A stretch of 8,742 bases of DNA from Candidatus Hydrogenedentota bacterium (GTDB taxonomy: Bacteria; Hydrogenedentota; Hydrogenedentia; Hydrogenedentales; SLHB01), in the NCBI GenBank assembly GCA_003557825.1, contig PWNM01000629.1, positions 1 through 8,742 of the forward strand. Direction: 5' to 3'. A program made the position numbers and the translations under genes. Every line of letters starts with the position of its first letter. Position 1 is the stretch's first letter. Below the pieces are notes generated by a model that had not been told where the DNA came from, ran no database searches, and worked only from the letters and a program-made list of their open reading frames with translations. Below, piece by piece: positions 1-6,464 of this stretch.

Positions 1-124
1 GTCGGCGAACCGACGGAGGTGGGCCAACGTGACGACCCGATGAAGGCGTCCGGCCCGGCACATCCACGGCGCTGCCATGGATACTTGAGCGGTCCGGATG
101 CTCGCCAGGGTGGAAGGGATCCGG

Positions 125-646
125 GTGGCTGGGTTCCAGGTGGTCGCGATCGACTACGACGGCACGCTCACCGAGGGGGACCGTCCGGATCCGGCGGTGC
201 TGGAGGCTGTGCGCCAGACCCGGCGAGTGGGCCGTCGGGTGGTGCTGGTGACCGGTCGGATCCTGGCCGAGCTGCGTGCCGTCTTCCCGCAGGTCGCCGA
301 GGAGTTCGACGCGATCGTGGCCGAGAACGGCGCGGTCATCGCCTCCCGTGCCGGGGTCACCGACGTGGCCGCACCCATCGATCCGGCGCTGGGGCGCGCG
401 CTCGCGCATCGCGATATCCCGTTCCGGCCGGGGCGGGTGATCGTGGCGTGCGACGCTGAGCACGTCACGGCGGTGCTGGAGGAGGTGGGCCGGCTCGGGC
501 TGGATTGCCAACTGGTGCGCAACCGTGCGGCGCTCATGGTGGTGCCCAGTGGCGTGACCAAAGGAACCGGACTCATCGAGGTTCTAACCTCCGAGAAGCT
601 GCGCTTCTCGGAAGCCAGCCGCGGCTTGAGCGTGATCAGGACCTGA
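125..646 (+). CDS. HAD superfamily hydrolase (HAD-IIB/Cof-like), 3'-truncated
   Basis: This is probably a cytosolic Mg-dependent phosphatase of the HAD superfamily; the substrate is unknown. The 173-residue product shows motif I as DYDGTLT, with the nucleophile at D10 and the acid/base at D12. Motif II is the Thr in VLVTGR (T43), and the motif III lysine is in GVTKGTGL (K146). The subdomain between motifs II and III is of HAD-IIB type (NGAVI). The motif IV signature GDxxND should follow within about 20 to 30 residues of K146 but is missing. The reading frame instead runs into a palindromic segment (578-626) and stops, so about 50 to 100 residues of the usual fold are lost and the product is probably inactive. 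I chose GTG at 125 because GGAAGGG (112-118) sits six bases upstream. An in-frame ATG at 98 is possible but lacks a clear ribosome binding site. Family is sure, function is not. Confidence 0.75.
   Translation: MAGFQVVAIDYDGTLTEGDRPDPAVLEAVRQTRRVGRRVVLVTGRILAELRAVFPQVAEEFDAIVAENGAVIASRAGVTDVAAPIDPALGRALAHRDIPFRPGRVIVACDAEHVTAVLEEVGRLGLDCQLVRNRAALMVVPSGVTKGTGLIEVLTSEKLRFSEASRGLSVIRT
578..626. repeat. Cluster of three adjacent palindromes (REP-like)
   Basis: Three inverted repeats lie head to tail. GAGGTT/AACCTC (578-583 and 586-591) has a 2-base loop. TCCGAGAAGC/GCTTCTCGGA (590-599 and 603-612) is a perfect 10-bp stem with loop TGC. AGCCGCGGCT (617-626) is a perfect palindrome. The cluster begins where similarity to HAD phosphatases ends. 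It could be a REP-like mobile palindrome, a rearrangement scar or a terminator-like hairpin, although no T-run follows it. The palindromes are seen directly; the mobile or REP role is inference. Confidence 0.5.
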
Positions 647-843
647 AGAGAGCCAGCATTCCGACGGTGGGTCGAGCCAATGCAGGGCCGAGACTTGGGG
701 TCGCCATCCGGCTATCGCACCGCGGAAAGGGAGTCGGTTCTTCCGCGTAACCGGTTGGCGCACGACGCGCTGCTGTACTTTGCTCGCGTCGGAGAAACCT
801 GATACGCATGCCTGTAATTGGTCCTGAGAAGTTTGGAGAAGTC
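647..843. other. Intergenic region with a hairpin, no gene seen
   Basis: No convincing coding sequence or tRNA is visible. It contains an inverted repeat CGCGGAA/TTCCGCG (721-727 and 741-747, 13-base loop), followed at once by the palindrome AACCGGTT (749-756). It ends in the ribosome binding site GGAGAA (835-840) of the next gene. The promoter of that gene is presumably here, but I could not find a convincing -35/-10 pair. Confidence 0.4.
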
Positions 844-1278
844 ATGGCGAAGAAGAAGGCTACGGCTAGCAGGAAGATGTCTGCGGAGCACAAGGCTGCT
901 CTGGCCAAGGGCCGTGAGCAGGGACGGGTCGTGCGCGAGTACCTCGCTGCACTCGCTGAGGAGAAGAAGCCGGGACGCAAGCTGGATCCCGAGACCGTGC
1001 AACATCGGATCGAGGAGACCCAGCAGCAGGTCGATGCTGAGCCTGACCCGGCCAAGCGTGTCGAGTTGATCCAGAAGCGACTCGACTACGAAGACAGGCT
1101 CGCCGACATGGGCGAGCAGGTCGATCTCGAGGCCATGGAGAAGGACTTCGTCAAGGCAGCCAAGGAGTACTCCGAACGCAAGGGCATCACCTACAGCGCG
1201 TGGCGTGAAGCCGGTGTCCCCGCCGCCGTGCTCAAGGAGGCCGGGATCCCACGGACCCGGCGCAGTAGCGCGGCCTGA
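844..1278 (+). CDS. Small lysine-rich coiled-coil hypothetical protein
   Basis: The function is unknown. The 144-residue product starts with a strongly basic tail (MAKKKATASRKMS), suited to binding nucleic acid. A long charged helical stretch follows (about residues 15 to 110, rich in Glu, Lys, Arg, Gln) that looks like a coiled coil. The C-terminal segment, about 109 to 140, contains YSERKGITYSAWREAGVP and ends in a basic tail. The motif order recalls conserved hypothetical proteins of Actinobacteria; that is from memory, not a search. It has no signal peptide or membrane segment, so it is cytosolic. The start at 844 is favoured because GGAGAA lies three bases upstream; an in-frame ATG at 808 has no such site. 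The stop at 1276-1278 is immediately followed by the body of an unrelated gene. The C-terminus looks complete. Confidence 0.75.
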   Translation: MAKKKATASRKMSAEHKAALAKGREQGRVVREYLAALAEEKKPGRKLDPETVQHRIEETQQQVDAEPDPAKRVELIQKRLDYEDRLADMGEQVDLEAMEKDFVKAAKEYSERKGITYSAWREAGVPAAVLKEAGIPRTRRSSAA

Positions 1279-1357
1279 ACTCACAACTCCGTGGCGCTCG
1301 CTGCTGCACTCGCCGGTAGCCGAGCAGCAGCCCGACTGGGTAGGCGACATTCGGGCC
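1279..1357. other. Abrupt junction between two unlike gene contexts
   Basis: The stop codon of the small protein ends at 1278, and hydrolase-like coding sequence is readable in another frame from about 1280. The reading frame is open through 1205-1278, but there it only shadows the small protein. After 1278 the first in-frame GTG is at 1358, inside the conserved-looking segment, with no ribosome binding site. There is no promoter, terminator or spacer at the join. A deletion, an insertion boundary or an assembly chimera would all produce this. Confidence 0.5.
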
Positions 1358-3682
1358 GTGGTCACCACAAACCTGGATAAAAATAAGCTCGCTGAATTGG
1401 TCGATTACTTCGACCCGGCCCAGACCCTGCTCTACGTACCCGATTGGCGCGCGCCCGGGTATGATCGGGACTACCCCAACTACCAGGACACGGTCGACGA
1501 ATTCGGCCCCTTCATCGAGGAAGCCCACCGGCTCGGGTTTCGGGTCATGCCCCATATGAACTATTTCGGCGTGGATCCCTTGCATCCGGCGTTCGACCAA
1601 TTCGAGCCGTACCAAATTCGCAGCCCCTGGGGCGATCACGCCAAACAATGGTGGCTCTGGGAACGGGCCGACCCAACCATCCGCTTCGCCTATATCAATC
1701 CGGCCTACAAACCCTGGCGGGATTACTTTATCGACCAGATGGTACGGTTGCACGAACGGTACGGGTTCGATGCGATTTATCTTGACCAGACGCTGGTTAT
1801 CATGAACGACCACAACGGGCTCATCGGCGGCCAATCCATGATTGACGGCAACATCGCCCTGCACCAGGAACTGCGCGAGGCCCTGCCCGACGTACCCCTT
1901 GGCGGCGAAGGATTGAACGAGGTGACCTACCGCCACGAAGCATTCGCCCAGCGCCATGCCTTCGGCATTGATTTCGTCCACAGTCGCTGGGATATGGGCA
2001 AACTCGACTCGGTCCATCCCATCGCGTCATATCTCTTCCGCCCCTATACCATCATCTACGGCTACCTGGGTTATGTGCCGCCGCGGAACGACCAAATGTA
2101 CGCCGCCTGGAACGAAGCCTATCAACACTACGGGGTCATCCCGACCCTGATGCACTACGACCGCAGCCTGCGGCTCGATGAGGGATTCATGAGGCAGCTG
2201 CTCGACGAGGCGGCGTTCTGGCAGCAGGAGCGGCCAGTGCTCGATTTGGACCGGGATCCCTGGCCCGACAACGCGACCTTCCTCTATCGTACCGCCGACG
2301 GCGACCCGGTGGTCCGGACCCGGGACCGGCGCCTGCTCCATGATGGGCGCGAGATTATCCGCACGCTCTACGGGAAGAGCGAAGTCGAAGCGCTGGGCAG
2401 CGTACCCGGTTGGCGGGGGTATAGCGACACGGCGATCATCGGCCTCGATCCCTACCGCTGGTATCCCTACCAACCCGAGCCGCCGGACCGTTCCCAGCTT
2501 CATGTGACCAAGCTGCCTCCGCCGTATACGCTAAAGGGCGTGGTGGATCAGCCCGACATAGGATTTGTGCGCTTCGGACTCACCCGCGATGCCTATTGGC
2601 ATGCAGTGGACCATGTGAACGACACCATTACGGGCTCGCGCTGGTTCGAAGGGGGCGGACACGAGCAACCGGGCCCATTGCGCGGCGATGACGGCGCGAC
2701 CTTCTATGCTTACGGCGACACGCTCCACGCCCATCCGCCCTATGACGGCAACCTGGGCACGGCGTACATGGGCTTCCCCATCGACCTGGAAAACAATGTC
2801 CACCGCTTTGTGGCTGATGTGGCCCTCGCGGAGGATGCCGTGGGCCCCGACAAAAGCGACGGGGCGATTTTCTCCGTGGCGGTGATCGAGGGGGACGACG
2901 AGTTGGCGCGGGCCGAACAGTTTACGGATCAGCATACGCCCCAGTCTCTTGAACTCGACCTAAGGCCATTCGCCGGGCTTTCCGTAACCCTCGAACTCGA
3001 GGTGCATCCCGGTCCCGACCGGCTACCTAATTTTGATTGGGCCCGATGGTACAACGTGCGCATCGAGCGCGACCATTCCGAGTCCGTATCGGTAGCCTTA
3101 CGTGGCATGGGGGAACGGTCTGTCATCATCGCCGAAGGCCTGCCCTCCGTCGAAAACGACACGGTATCTCTGGACATCCCGATGCCCAGCGGCGTGTGTT
3201 TGGTGCGAGATGACCCTAAGCCAGTCTCCCTGCCTCTGAGCTTGGTGGACCGACCCTATCACGAATCTTATGTCAGCGACACCGGCATCCCCCTTAAGGA
3301 TCCGTTGTACGGTTATGTGGGCCAAAGCCCCCGGACCATCGCCGGCCAGACCTACGACGGATTCCGGACCCATCCCCCCGACCAGGGCCGAGTGATGGCC
3401 GATTTTCCCATGGTCCTGCCGTCCACCCCGGCACAATTTCAAAGCTACGTGGGCCTGCCCGAAGAGGCCCAGTCCACGGGAGTGCTGTTCCGCGTCGAGG
3501 TCAACGGAAAACCGCTGGTCGAACGATTCGCCTTGCCGGAGGACGGCTGGCAACCGCTCGAAGCGGACCTTACGCCCTGGGCCGGTAAGCCTATGGTGCT
3601 TTCGTTGGTAGTGGACTCGATGGGGCGCAACGACTATGACTGGGCCGACTGGGGCGCACCGCAGCTTGTCGAAACGGAATAA
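1280..3682 (+). CDS. TIM-barrel glycoside hydrolase-like protein, 5'-truncated, with two C-terminal CBM-like repeats
   Basis: This is probably an enzyme acting on glycosides; substrate and family are unknown. Numbering from 1280, residues about 20 to 330 look like a (beta/alpha)8 barrel. The strand end YGFDAIYLDQT puts an acid at D169, a typical nucleophile or general acid position, and the following strand LGGEGLNE offers E210 and E214. Many Trp, Tyr and His residues (QWWLWERAD, HSRWDMG) suit a sugar pocket. The architecture recalls DUF6259-like and alpha-galactosidase-like barrels, but I cannot assign a family. Two similar beta-rich modules follow (about 2640-3070 and 3300-3670). Each has an HPP motif, then an FP, a Phe-x-Val core and a DWA.W ending, as in NPCBM-type carbohydrate-binding modules. 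The N-terminus is missing and no credible start exists after 1278; the longest open frame begins at a GTG at 1205 inside the preceding gene. A signal peptide, if any, was in the lost part. It leads a three-gene operon. Confidence 0.7.
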   Translation, partial: LTTPWRSLLHSPVAEQQPDWVGDIRAVVTTNLDKNKLAELVDYFDPAQTLLYVPDWRAPGYDRDYPNYQDTVDEFGPFIEEAHRLGFRVMPHMNYFGVDPLHPAFDQFEPYQIRSPWGDHAKQWWLWERADPTIRFAYINPAYKPWRDYFIDQMVRLHERYGFDAIYLDQTLVIMNDHNGLIGGQSMIDGNIALHQELREALPDVPLGGEGLNEVTYRHEAFAQRHAFGIDFVHSRWDMGKLDSVHPIASYLFRPYTIIYGYLGYVPPRNDQMYAAWNEAYQHYGVIPTLMHYDRSLRLDEGFMRQLLDEAAFWQQERPVLDLDRDPWPDNATFLYRTADGDPVVRTRDRRLLHDGREIIRTLYGKSEVEALGSVPGWRGYSDTAIIGLDPYRWYPYQPEPPDRSQLHVTKLPPPYTLKGVVDQPDIGFVRFGLTRDAYWHAVDHVNDTITGSRWFEGGGHEQPGPLRGDDGATFYAYGDTLHAHPPYDGNLGTAYMGFPIDLENNVHRFVADVALAEDAVGPDKSDGAIFSVAVIEGDDELARAEQFTDQHTPQSLELDLRPFAGLSVTLELEVHPGPDRLPNFDWARWYNVRIERDHSESVSVALRGMGERSVIIAEGLPSVENDTVSLDIPMPSGVCLVRDDPKPVSLPLSLVDRPYHESYVSDTGIPLKDPLYGYVGQSPRTIAGQTYDGFRTHPPDQGRVMADFPMVLPSTPAQFQSYVGLPEEAQSTGVLFRVEVNGKPLVERFALPEDGWQPLEADLTPWAGKPMVLSLVVDSMGRNDYDWADWGAPQLVETE

Positions 3683-3704
3683 CGCTGGAGGAGAGAGTGA
3701 GCCT

Positions 3705-4991
3705 ATGAGCGATCGAGTGGAACCTGCCACACCGTCGCAGCGTGTGTTGATGACCGCGCTTCTGGTACTCCCGGCGACGTTGCTGGTCATGGGGTTCTTC
3801 GCCGACTCGCCCCGGGAGATCGTGGCCGGTATCGGGCGCATTGTGGTAGCGCCCAGCGTATTGCTGACGGACTATCTTGCAGTGGGCGGGCTCGGAGCGA
3901 CCCTCGTGAATGCCGGTTTGTGCGGCTTAATCAGCTGCCTGCTTATGATTTTCCTCAAAATCGAGGTGAACGGTCCCTTCATCGCGGCGGTCTACACGGT
4001 CATCGGATTCGCGTTCTTCGGCAAGAACATTTTCAACATATGGCCCATCTTCGTCGGGGTTGCCATCTATGCCCGAACCCAGCAAACGCCGCTGAAAAAC
4101 TACGCCCTCGTGGCCCTGTTCGGTACCACGTTGGCCCCATTGGTCAGCTTCATCAGTTTCGGGTCGTGGGTCGAAGGGATCCCCTCGGTCCCTTTGGGCC
4201 TCACCTTCGGCGTCGCCGTCGGTTGTATACTACCGCCCTTGGCCTCGCACATGCTGCGGTTTCATGACGGTTTCAACATCTACAACATCGGCTTTACAGG
4301 CGGCATCATCGGTTCCTTTGTCACCGCCTTGCTGCGCAGCTTTCATTTTGAAGTCGAGACCATACGCATCCTCGAAGATGGCTTCAGCCCCTTCCTTAAC
4401 GGCTTTTTCACGATCTTTTTTGTGGCCCTTATTCTGTGGGGCCTGTGGTATAACCGGGGCGAAACCAAACCGCTCCGTGAAGCGCTGGTCAGCATCCACA
4501 GGTCTTCGGGACGTCTCGTTAGCGATTTCACCATCATCGGCAATCACGGAGCCACATTCCTGAATATGGGCATTATGGGCCTTATCTCATTGACGTTTGT
4601 GGCTCTGTTGTCCGGCTCGCTGAACGGTCCCGTGGTGGGCGGCGTCCTGACGGTGGTTGGGTTCGCCGCTTTTGGCAAACATACGCGTAATTGCGTGCCC
4701 ATTCTACTGGGCGTGTATCTCGGCTCCTTGCTCAAGGTATGGGAAAGCACAACCACCGAGGTCATCATCACCGGCCTGTTCGGCACTACCCTGGCCCCCA
4801 TTACGGGGCAATACGGCTTCTTTGCCGGAATCACGGCAGGCTTTTGTCATCTATCCATCGTTATGAATGTAGGTATGTTGCACGGCGGGGTCAACCTGTA
4901 CAACAACGGTTTTGCCGGCGGATTTGTTGCATCATTCCTCGCGCCCATCATTGATGCGTTCAAGCAGGACCGGCCCGAATCAACCGACTGA
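3705..4991 (+). CDS. DUF1576-type multi-pass membrane protein with internal duplication
   Basis: This is a 428-residue integral membrane protein of an uncharacterised family that I recognise as DUF1576; its transport role is inference. It has about ten or more hydrophobic segments and a hydrophilic loop around residues 249-275. The two halves repeat in the same order. NGP occurs at 89 and 307, GFAFFGK at 101 and GFAAFGK at 319, LFGTTLAP at 138 and 358, and YNIGFTGG at 193 matches YNNGFAGG at 399. A direct tandem duplication with conserved Gly/Asn motifs in membrane segments is typical of channels and secondary transporters. ATG at 3705 is chosen because GGAGGAG lies at 3687-3693, eleven bases upstream; an in-frame ATG at 3636 would overlap the upstream gene. 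The gene ends in tandem stops (TGA TAG). It lies 22 bp after the hydrolase and 11 bp before a small acidic protein gene, which suggests co-transcription. Confidence 0.85.
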   Translation: MSDRVEPATPSQRVLMTALLVLPATLLVMGFFADSPREIVAGIGRIVVAPSVLLTDYLAVGGLGATLVNAGLCGLISCLLMIFLKIEVNGPFIAAVYTVIGFAFFGKNIFNIWPIFVGVAIYARTQQTPLKNYALVALFGTTLAPLVSFISFGSWVEGIPSVPLGLTFGVAVGCILPPLASHMLRFHDGFNIYNIGFTGGIIGSFVTALLRSFHFEVETIRILEDGFSPFLNGFFTIFFVALILWGLWYNRGETKPLREALVSIHRSSGRLVSDFTIIGNHGATFLNMGIMGLISLTFVALLSGSLNGPVVGGVLTVVGFAAFGKHTRNCVPILLGVYLGSLLKVWESTTTEVIITGLFGTTLAPITGQYGFFAGITAGFCHLSIVMNVGMLHGGVNLYNNGFAGGFVASFLAPIIDAFKQDRPESTD

Positions 4992-5002
4992 TAGGAATCG
5001 CC

Positions 5003-5359
5003 ATGAAAAACGAATCAAAGAAGATTTCGAGGCTCATTGACGAACTCGTCACCTACTTCATGTACGTCTTCGATTGTCCCCGTTATACGGTCCACTACGA
5101 ACGGGCCGATACGGCGTTTCTGCTCGAGTTCAATTTCGAGGAGATCGATATCGAGGCCGACGCCCTCGAAGACCTGCGGTCGAAGCTTGTGGTCCGTCGC
5201 CATCCCGAGCTCGAGGACTACTACTGGCAGTTGACCGGCGAAACCCAGGACAGCAACGAGTTGGTCTTGGTTTCGATGATGTCCGATTCGATCAACGTCG
5301 ACTACGAAGACCGCACCCTCCGGCTTCGGCTCCGGCGTAACCGGGTTCGCAAGGCGTAA
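5003..5359 (+). CDS. Small acidic hypothetical protein downstream of DUF1576 gene
   Basis: The family and function are not recognised. The 118-residue product is soluble, with no signal peptide or clear membrane span. It begins with a charged amphipathic helix (about 5 to 20, including LIDELVTYFM). An alternating hydrophobic/acidic middle follows (LEFNFEEIDIEADALEDL, about 41 to 58). A conserved-looking segment HPELEDYYWQLTGE (67-80) comes next, then a hydrophobic strand (ELVLVSMM) and a basic tail (LRLRLRRNRVRKA). The start is supported by AGGAA at 4993-4997, five bases upstream. It is 11 bp after the DUF1576 gene, so the two are almost certainly co-transcribed, and it may be a cytosolic partner or regulator of that membrane protein (inference). 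Its stop is 6 bp from the convergent kinase stop. Confidence 0.75.
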   Translation: MKNESKKISRLIDELVTYFMYVFDCPRYTVHYERADTAFLLEFNFEEIDIEADALEDLRSKLVVRRHPELEDYYWQLTGETQDSNELVLVSMMSDSINVDYEDRTLRLRLRRNRVRKA

Positions 5360-5389
5360 TGCCGTTCACGCCACGGACTCGACGGTTAC
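5337..5389. terminator. Possible bidirectional terminator across convergent gene ends
   Basis: Nested inverted repeats span the two stop codons. The outer pair is GTAACCG/CGGTTAC (5337-5343 and 5383-5389) and the inner pair is GGCGT/ACGCC (5353-5357 and 5368-5372). There is no T-run on either side, and most of the repeat is coding, so chance is a real alternative. With only 6 bp between stops, any shared terminator has to overlap the genes. Confidence 0.2.
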
Positions 5390-6301
5390 CTGCGAGACCA
5401 GGTTGGTCACTTCGTCGGCGGTAAAATGACCGATGTCCCACGACATGGCGTTGGCCGTGCCCGCGGCGCATCCAAGCCGGGCCATCTCGGCCAGGTCCAT
5501 GCCCTCGAGCAACCCAATGGCGAATCCAGCAACCAAGGCGTCGCCGCTGCCGACGGGATTAACTTCGTCGATTTCGGGCGGCCGCACGGCATATCGCTCA
5601 CCTTTGCGCGACACAAAGGCCCCGTCTTTTCCCAGCGATAGCGCTACCAGCTCAATGCCCCGGTCGTGTAAGGTCTGCACGGCATCCCATTTCGCAGCGT
5701 CACTATCGAGATCGCACCCGAGCAGTTCCGATACCTCGGCCACATTTGGTTTGACCATGGTCGGTTTCACCTCAAGCGCCCGAGCCAATTCGGGACCGTG
5801 GCTGTCCAGAATGGTCATGATACCCCGTTCGTGGGCCATGGGGATAAGCTCGTGATACAGGTCGCGAATGGCCGGATCCGATACCGTTCCACTAAAGGTA
5901 ACCACCCGCGCCTCGTCGAGCGCCTCCGGGAAAATCTCCAAAATACGGTCATACTCCTCCTCCGTTACCCGTGAGCCCGGCTCGAAGAACGCGGTCTGCC
6001 GATGAATGGATTCCTCGAGTACGGTTGTAATGGTCCGGGTCTGGGAGGCTACCCACACGGGGATGCACTCGACGCCATCGTCATTCGTGATCATGTCCAC
6101 CACATGGGCTCCCGGATGGCCGCCAACAACCACGAAGGCCTTCGTAGGCCCTCCCAAAGCTTTGACAGCTCGGGATACATTGGTTCCTTTTCCCCCCGGG
6201 ATGCAGGTACACTTCTGGGACCGCATAAAGGTCCCTATGTTGAGGGTGTCGATAAACACGGTCTTGTCGACGCACGGATTGGGCGTAACGGTCAAAATCA
6301 C
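5366..6301 (-). CDS. PfkB-family hexose(-phosphate) kinase, LacC/FruK group
   Basis: This is a cytosolic ATP-dependent kinase, most likely of fructose-1-phosphate, tagatose-6-phosphate or a related sugar phosphate. The 311-residue length fits the 1-phosphofructokinase/tagatose-6-phosphate kinase group. ILTVTPNPCVDKT opens the protein. PGGKGTNVSRAVKALG (35-50) is the PfkB substrate signature, and VNPVGSGDALVAGF (247-260) is the second signature, with catalytic base D254 and the GSGD anion hole. KPNVAEVSELLG (184-195) is the usual segment before it. The wording VNPVGSGD is closer to LacC than to typical FruK, but I cannot fix the substrate. The start is GTG at 6301 because AAGGGG lies nine bases upstream and this start begins the family's usual N-terminus; an ATG at 6361 would add 20 unconserved residues. 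It converges on the small acidic protein gene and is divergent from nadE. Confidence 0.85.
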   Translation of the reverse strand: MILTVTPNPCVDKTVFIDTLNIGTFMRSQKCTCIPGGKGTNVSRAVKALGGPTKAFVVVGGHPGAHVVDMITNDDGVECIPVWVASQTRTITTVLEESIHRQTAFFEPGSRVTEEEYDRILEIFPEALDEARVVTFSGTVSDPAIRDLYHELIPMAHERGIMTILDSHGPELARALEVKPTMVKPNVAEVSELLGCDLDSDAAKWDAVQTLHDRGIELVALSLGKDGAFVSRKGERYAVRPPEIDEVNPVGSGDALVAGFAIGLLEGMDLAEMARLGCAAGTANAMSWDIGHFTADEVTNLVSQVTVESVA

Positions 6302-6464
6302 AGCGGCATTCCCCTTCGTTAAAACTGTATTTGGTTCACAGCATGCACGTAGCGACGGCATGGGTCAAGTCCTGCGGTTTGCGGGACTGTAGCGTTGTGG
6401 TGCATGATCCCATGTATGTCCCAATCGGGGCAATGGTCAAGCGACGATTATGGGGAGACGCACT
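6302..6464. promoter_or_regulatory. Divergent intergenic region with hairpin and possible kinase promoter
   Basis: This 163-bp region must hold promoters for the leftward kinase gene and the rightward nadE. An inverted repeat at 6368-6388 (AGTCCTGC, 5-base loop, GCGGGACT) forms an 8-bp stem with one G-T pair and could be an operator. On the minus strand TTGACC (6368 to 6363) resembles a -35 box, with a weak CATGCT (6345 to 6340) at 17-bp spacing. If this is right, the hairpin abuts the -35. The nadE ribosome binding site GGGGAG is at 6452-6457. Only the repeat is certain. Confidence 0.35.

Noticed and set aside
1..14. Hairpin GTCGG-CGAA-CCGAC at the window edge
   Set aside because: A 5-bp stem is common by chance and has no T-run; upstream context is not visible.
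19..459. 146-codon plus-strand open frame overlapping the HAD gene
   Set aside because: Its Gly/Arg/Pro-rich translation is typical of a GC-rich shadow frame; the HAD frame has real motifs.
660..760. Possible tRNA in the palindromic gap
   Set aside because: No T-loop GTTCGA-type sequence, no anticodon arm and no acceptor pairing could be found.
1205..1279. GTG at 1205 as the true hydrolase start
   Set aside because: It lies inside the preceding gene with no ribosome binding site, and the 25 residues it would add are only a frame-shifted reading of that gene.
712..1368. 218-codon minus-strand open frame
   Set aside because: It is antisense to the small lysine-rich protein and crosses the junction; its Leu/Ser/Arg-rich composition is typical of a shadow frame, and the plus strand has a good ribosome binding site.
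1232..2017. 261-codon minus-strand open frame
   Set aside because: It is antisense to the hydrolase barrel, with no recognisable motifs; the plus-strand product has clear enzyme-like motifs.
3098..3841. 247-codon minus-strand open frame
   Set aside because: It spans the end of one real gene and the start of the next on the other strand; no domain-like pattern.
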